Source: Chaunax sp. Z400 (lineage: Eukaryota > Chordata > Actinopteri > Lophiiformes > Chaunacidae). Taken from it: a stretch of 64,000 nucleotides of DNA. Where the stretch lies: positions 196,001-260,000 of the forward strand of contig CM075190.1 in assembly GCA_037577475.1 (NCBI GenBank), in the 5' to 3' direction. A program made the position numbers and the translations under genes. Below the pieces are notes generated by a model. That model saw nothing but the letters and a program-made list of their open reading frames with translations, had not been told where the DNA came from and made no database searches. Positions 61,801 through 64,000 of the stretch are shown here, in pieces. Each line of letters starts with the position of its first letter. Position 1 is the stretch's first letter.

Positions 61801-64000
61801 TAGTAGTAGTATGTGTAGAATGAACAGTATGTATAGTATGAATAGTATGTATAGTATAAATAGTATGTATGGCATGTATAGTATGAATAGTATGTATGGT
61901 ATGCATGGTATACATAGTATGTATAGAATTTATATGTATAGTATGAATAGTATGTATAGTAGTAGTATGTGTAGAAATAATAGTATGTATAGTATGTATA
62001 GTATGAGTAGTATGTATAGAATGAATAGTATGTATAGAATGAATAGTATGTATAGTATAAATAGTATGTTTAGTAAAAAATAGTATGTATATGTATGTAT
62101 AGTATGAATAGTATGTATAGTATGCATAGTATGTATAGTATGCACAGTATGAATAGTATGTATAGTGTAAATAGTATGTATAGTATGTACAGTATGTATA
62201 GTATGTATAGTATGAACAGTATATACAGTATGAATAGTATGTACAGTATGAATATGTATAGTATGTACAGTATGAATAATATGTATAGTATCTACAGTAT
62301 GAATAGTATGTATAGTATAAACAGTATGTTTAGTATGTACAGTATGAATAGTATGTATAGTATGTACAGTATGAATAGTATGTACAGTATGAATAGCATG
62401 AATAGTATGTACAGTATGAATAGCATGTATAGTATGTGCAGTATGAATAGTATGTGCAGTATGAATAGTATGTATAGTATGAATAGTATGTATAGTATGT
62501 ACAGTATGAATAGTATGTACAGTATGAATAGTATGTATAGTATGTACAGTATGAATAGTATGTACAGTATGTATAGTATGTACAGTATGAATAGTATGTA
62601 CAGTATGAATAGTATGTATAGTATGAATAGTGTGTATAGTATGAATAGTATATATAGTATGTACAGTATGAATAGTATGTACAGTATGAATAGTATGTAT
62701 AGTACGAAGAGTATGTACAGTATGAATAGTATGTATAGTATGTACAGTATGAATAGTATGTATAGTATGTACAGTATGAATAGTATGAATAGTAGTAGTA
62801 TGTGTAGAATGAATAGTATGTATAGTATGAATAGTATGTATAGAATGAATAGTATGTATAGTATGAATAGTATGTATAGTATGTACAGTATGAATAGTAT
62901 GTATAGTATAAATAGTATGTATGGCATGTATAGTATGAATAGTATGTATGGTATGCATGGTATGCATAGAATTTATATGTATAGTATGAATAGTATGTAT
63001 AGTATGTATAGTAAAAAGTAGTATGTATAGTATGAAGAGTATGTATAGTAGTAGTATGTGTAGAATGAATAGTATGAATAGTATGTATAGAATGAATAGT
63101 ATGTATAGTATAAATAGTATGTATATGTATGTATAGTATGAATAGTATGTATAGTATGTACAGTATGAATAGTATGTATAGTATGAATAGTATGTATAGT
63201 ATAAATAGTATGTATAGTATAAATAGTATGTATAGTATAAATAGTATGTATAGTAGGTACAGTATGTATAGTATGTATAGTATGTACAGTATGTATAGTA
63301 TGTATAGTATGTACAGTATGAATAATATGTATAGTATGTACAGTATGAATAATATGTATAGTATCTACAGTATGAATAGTATGTGTAGTATATACAGTAT
63401 GTTTAGTATGAATAGTATGTATAGTATGAATAGTATGTACAGTATGAATAGTATGTATAGTATGTACAGTATGAATAGTATGTATAGTATGTACAGTATG
63501 AATAGTATGTACAGTATGTACAGTATGTATAGTATGTACAGTATGAATAGTATGTACAGTATGTACAGTATGTATAGTATGTATAGTATGAATAGTATGA
63601 ACAGTATGAACAGTATGTATAGTATGTACAGTATGTATAGCATGAATAGTATGTATAGTATGTACAGTATGAATAGTATGTACAGTATGAATAGTATGTA
63701 TAGTATGAATAGTATGTACAGTATGAATAGTATGAATAGTATGTACAGTATGTATAGTATGAATAGTATGTACAGTATGAATAGTATGAATAGTATGTAC
63801 AGTATGAATACTATGAATAGTATGTATAGTATGTATAGTACGAATAGTATGTATAGTATGAGTAGTATGTATAGTATGTACAGTATGAATAGTATGTACA
63901 GTATGTACATTATGAATAGTATGAATAGTATGTACAGTATGAATAGTATGTATAGTATAAATAGTATGTATAGTATAAATAGTATGTGTAGTATGTATAG
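61801..64000. repeat. Array 2 higher-order repeat, copy 2 (cut by window end)
   Basis: It repeats the order of 57,531 to about 59,750. It differs in small ways, for example TTTAGTAAAAAATAG near 62,068 where copy 1 has TTTATTAAAAAATAG near 57,799, and an added TATATGTATG step near 62,088. The window ends inside the copy. Confidence 0.78.

Larger units (their letters stand above)
56696..64000. repeat. Array 2: 9-bp tandem repeat (AGTATGTAT / AGTATGAAT / AGTATGTAC)
   Basis: Nearly every position falls in a 9-bp register of AGTATG followed by TAT, AAT or TAC, with rarer AGTATAAAT, AGTATGTGT, AGTATGCAT, AGTATGTTT and AGAATGAAT forms. G+C is about 22 percent in the commonest unit, and the plus strand is nearly free of cytosine. 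The register is broken occasionally by AGTAGTAGT insertions, by poly-A stretches such as AGTAAAAAATAGT, and by short out-of-phase steps such as GTATATGTATG. The array continues past the right edge of the window. No unique DNA lies within it. Confidence 0.97.

Noticed and set aside
1..64000. Telomeric repeat or G-quadruplex DNA
   Set aside because: No TTAGGG-like unit and no runs of three or more G beyond rare chance cases; the units are 30 and 9 bp.
1..64000. Transposon, retroelement, tRNA or rRNA sequence
   Set aside because: I found no terminal repeats, target-site duplications, conserved RNA boxes or non-repeat DNA anywhere in the window.

Overview
The whole 64-kb window is tandem-repeat DNA. 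I found no unique sequence, and no gene, RNA gene, transposon or CRISPR array that I can support. Two arrays abut. Array 1 (1 to about 56,695) is a minisatellite built on a roughly 30-bp unit: a 14-base core, CCTATAGGTTTGTG, plus a variable tail of about 8 to 17 bases. I estimate about 2,000 units. Array 2 (about 56,696 to 64,000) is a 9-bp repeat, AGTATG followed by TAT, AAT or TAC, with roughly 800 units. Both arrays run off the window, so their full lengths are unknown.

Array 1 is not a simple monomer array. The order of its unit variants recurs in long blocks, so it has higher-order repeat (HOR) structure produced by repeated unequal exchange or segmental duplication. Tandem or near-tandem duplications can be read at these periods: 3,760 bp (1-1,849 with 3,760-5,609), 1,230 bp (1,861-4,320), 2,302 bp (6,224-10,827), about 8.96 kb (9,690-27,637), 2,265 bp (27,255-31,784), about 1.8 kb (33,362-36,986), 381 bp (about 38,805-39,560), 1,205 bp (about 39,575-41,975), about 1.16-1.19 kb (47,822-50,137), 784 bp (50,220-51,787), and a dispersed block in three copies at 52,865, about 53,966 and about 55,711. 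Paired copies differ mainly by gain or loss of whole 30-bp units and by a few single-base changes, so the duplications look recent relative to divergence between units. Array 2 has its own HOR of about 4.25 kb, one full copy and the start of a second, plus smaller internal duplications.

Many long open frames exist on both strands, but they follow from repeat arithmetic. Both units (30 and 9 bp) are multiples of three, one plus frame happens to lack stops in each array, and the minus strand of array 2 lacks stop triplets almost entirely in all three frames. Plus-strand frames in array 1 open mostly at TTG or GTG, not ATG, and break wherever a unit of 22, 23, 25, 29 or 31 bp occurs. I therefore annotate no CDS.

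The organism is most likely a eukaryote, because tens of kilobases of AT-rich satellite with HOR structure and scarce CpG is typical of eukaryotic heterochromatic, subtelomeric, pericentromeric or sex-chromosome DNA. I cannot name the species or the chromosomal site from sequence alone. I see no new gene system; the points of interest are the array architecture, the sharp junction between two unrelated period classes, and the strong strand asymmetry.
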